Source: Flavobacteriales bacterium (GTDB taxonomy: Bacteria; Bacteroidota; Bacteroidia; Flavobacteriales_D; Sanyastnellaceae). Taken from it: a stretch of 64,000 bases of DNA. Made by a program: the position numbers and the translations under genes. The notes under the pieces were generated by a model. It had not been told where the DNA came from. It searched no databases and was given only the letters and a program-made list of their open reading frames with translations. Shown in pieces: positions 62,406-64,000 of the stretch; position 1 is the first letter of the stretch, and the number at the start of each line of letters is the position of its first letter. The stretch covers positions 46,401 through 110,400 of the forward strand of contig PKEB01000023.1 in NCBI GenBank assembly GCA_002863125.1, written 5' to 3'.

Positions 62406-63773
62406 CTACTGAACGTAGCGACAGAAAATCACCTTTATTGTCTTCACTTCGCTACCTGAATGCAGGCGAACGATGTGAAACGAATCTCCATTCAGGAAAG
62501 AAAAGGCGTCTAGACATCCATCTCGATGAGAGGATAGCAGTCGACCATCGAGCGAATGAACCTCACATACATCTATGACTAGGTTGCTTTCAATGCAGCC
62601 TGTAGTCGTGTTCCAGTATATCTCCCATTCAATTGCATCCACGTCACCCACATTCGGAGCGATGTATAGCAATGACTCGCTGGTCGCCGAGCAACCGTAA
62701 TTGTTAGTGGCGGTCACATAGTACTCCTCCCCGTCCAGTGGGTCGTTGAACGTCGCGGCAGTAGCTTCCTTGAGCGGCGTGCCATCACCTAAATACCATT
62801 GCCAGGCGAACGGCCCGTCTCCTGCGCCTTCTGCAATCAACTCATTCCCACTGACGCTGTAACCGACGACCGGAACGCCCGGTGCAGGGTACACCACGAT
62901 GCTGGTAATCGCTGAATCATCGCAACCAAATCCCTCGCCAACTGCATAGCTCACCTCGTGCGTCCCCACCCCTGCGATGGCTGGATCAAAAAACTCACCC
63001 AGCACGCCATCGCCCGACCACACGCCGCCTTCCGTCACGGCTTCGAGGGTAAAGGCGCCCGTGTTAGCACATACAGGCTCCACGGCTGTGATCGTGGCGT
63101 CGGGCGTTTCCGTGACTTCAACCGTGCACGTCACGGCGGTGTCGCCTAACGTGTAGGTCAACTCGTGTACCCCCACGCCTGCCATGAGCGGATCCCAGTA
63201 CACCCCGGTCACGCCAGGGCCTGTGATGAGGCCGCCGGGTGGTCCCCATTCGAGGGTTTGGACGGGTCCCCCTTCACAGGTAGCTTCTGGGCAAACGATG
63301 AAGAGGTTGACTTCGAGTGCGAAATCGTAAACGACCGAAGGGTCGCTATAGTCTGGGATGGGTGCGCCGTTGGTGTTAGACCAACCGTCGAGGTATTCGG
63401 GCGCATCGTCGTTGGGGTACGTTGCAAACGAGTTACTAGCCGCTTGCCATATGCGCAGGGTAAACGGTTCGCCGGCCGTAATGCCCTCGTCCAAATCAGC
63501 GGTGCCGGCGTCGTCGCCGTAGATGGGCAAGTTGAAATAGGCCAACCCTTCGTTCACGATGATGGGCGCCGCACCGGCACAATTGCCGGCCGGGTCAAAC
63601 GCCCCAATCCAGTCCGCCGCTTCGGCGGGTACGCCGTTGATGGTGGCTTGGCCGAGCATGACGCCGGACGCGTTGGTAGGCGTCCATTGCCATTCGGAAG
63701 GTTGGGCGTGGGCAGCAATTGGTAGCATCGAAGCCAACCCCACAGCTGCCCATGTCCATAATCGATTCTTCAT
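62406..63773 (-). CDS. Secreted protein with Ig-like repeats and T9SS-like end
   Basis: A 455-residue exported protein, signal peptide MKNRLWTWAAVGLASMLPIAAHAQ. Residues about 25-150 form a DUF-type domain (VMLGQATINGVPAEAADWIGAF) known from Bacteroidota extracellular proteins. Two Ig-like repeats follow (GVTGVYWDPLMAGVGVHELTY, and GGVWSGDGVLGEFFDPAIAGVG), close cousins of those in the large CxxC-repeat adhesin but without the Cys pair. The last 70 residues (VCEVHSLDGRLLSSHRD...HIVRLHSGSEVKTIKVIF) look like a degenerate type A T9SS sorting domain. Four bases separate it from the upstream gene's end, so they share a transcript. Confidence 0.8.
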   Translation of the reverse strand: MKNRLWTWAAVGLASMLPIAAHAQPSEWQWTPTNASGVMLGQATINGVPAEAADWIGAFDPAGNCAGAAPIIVNEGLAYFNLPIYGDDAGTADLDEGITAGEPFTLRIWQAASNSFATYPNDDAPEYLDGWSNTNGAPIPDYSDPSVVYDFALEVNLFIVCPEATCEGGPVQTLEWGPPGGLITGPGVTGVYWDPLMAGVGVHELTYTLGDTAVTCTVEVTETPDATITAVEPVCANTGAFTLEAVTEGGVWSGDGVLGEFFDPAIAGVGTHEVSYAVGEGFGCDDSAITSIVVYPAPGVPVVGYSVSGNELIAEGAGDGPFAWQWYLGDGTPLKEATAATFNDPLDGEEYYVTATNNYGCSATSESLLYIAPNVGDVDAIEWEIYWNTTTGCIESNLVIDVCEVHSLDGRLLSSHRDGCLDAFSFLNGDSFHIVRLHSGSEVKTIKVIFCRYVQ

Positions 63774-63777
63774 GCCC

Positions 63778-64000
63778 TTAATCTACGCGCACCAACGGAA
63801 CCGTCGACCACACCTTGCCATCCATTACCACTTGGCACGTATACATACCCGGCGCGAGGCCCGGCACGTTCCAGTTCAAGGACACGGCGCCGGCGGCGTA
63901 CATTTCGGCGACACGATCAGCGACCACACGCCCAGTGGCATCGGTCAGTTGGCACGCGATGCGCCCCTCGTGTGGGAGCACGACCGCGATTTGCAGCGAC
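63778..64000 (-). CDS. T9SS cargo protein, C-terminal sorting domain only (cut by the right edge)
   Basis: The final 73 codons of a larger gene whose start lies beyond the window. The visible part, IACQLTDATGRVVAD, VSLNWNVPGLAPGMYTCQV and a final TVPLVRVD, is a type A sorting domain, which targets the protein to the outer surface through T9SS. No stop or start is visible upstream within the window. Confidence 0.8.
   Translation of the reverse strand, partial: SLQIAVVLPHEGRIACQLTDATGRVVADRVAEMYAAGAVSLNWNVPGLAPGMYTCQVVMDGKVWSTVPLVRVD

Noticed and set aside
1..64000. CRISPR arrays, insertion sequences, phage genes, rRNA genes
   Set aside because: No repeat-spacer pattern, transposase, integrase, capsid or rRNA text was seen on either strand.

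Overview
The window is about 55% GC by eye and clearly comes from a member of the Bacteroidota, most likely a marine, aerobic Flavobacteriia-like heterotroph. The evidence is the short RpoD-type sigma factor, five secreted proteins with type IX secretion (T9SS) sorting domains, a TamL-like lipoprotein, DUF5723 and DUF5777 barrel families, and many promoters of the Bacteroidota form TAnnTTTG. No phage, insertion sequence, CRISPR array or rRNA operon was seen. The taxonomy below phylum is inference.

Layout. 0-4.5 kb: clpC (cut by the edge), gyrA, a secreted TPR protein. 4.6-16.2 kb: tRNA-Ser, a secreted GH13 enzyme, T9SS cargo, a GNAT/FemAB-like protein, a PKD/gliding-type adhesin, then an apparent operon GWxTD protein - glycosyltransferase 2, followed by comEC. 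16.2-25.2 kb: a small protein, HMG-CoA lyase, a ZIP metal transporter with a tiny His-rich open frame behind it, a methyltransferase, a SiaB/SiaC partner-switch pair, a giant ABCG-type transporter, a beta-helix lipoprotein and an AlkA-type glycosylase. 25.2-41.9 kb is mainly housekeeping: rpoD, pnp, rpsO, accD, tamL, an RNA 2'-O-methyltransferase, an acyltransferase, a DEAD-box helicase, purine nucleoside phosphorylase, 3-hydroxyacyl-CoA dehydrogenase, NlpC/P60, thiolase, a divergent pseudouridine synthase, yebC. 42-45 kb: cytochrome c lipoprotein - YceI - DUF5777 - barrel operon. 45-57.6 kb: a large CxxC-repeat T9SS adhesin, glutathione peroxidase, M14 peptidase, WYL regulator, DUF5723 barrel with its lipoprotein, VanY, DUF3825. 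57.7-59.2 kb: photolyase/cryptochrome. 59.4-62.4 kb: a gene-poor accessory stretch. 62.4-64 kb: two more T9SS cargo genes.

Two observations stand out. First, the roughly 700 bases upstream of the photolyase have no coding signal on the minus strand. Read as minus-strand RNA they contain several stable hairpins closed by GNRA or UUCG tetraloops and end in a strong terminator, so this is a candidate large structured noncoding RNA. Second, in at least nine genes a TAnnTTTG-like box ends exactly four bases before the start codon, which implies leaderless mRNAs for a substantial part of this genome.

How genes work together: HMG-CoA lyase, 3-hydroxyacyl-CoA dehydrogenase, thiolase and accD cover branched-chain and fatty-acid breakdown and synthesis. 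rpoD, pnp, rpsO, the DEAD helicase, the SpoU-type methyltransferase and YebC are expression machinery. The T9SS cargo, TamL, DUF5723/DUF5777 barrels, VanY and NlpC/P60 build and remodel the cell envelope.
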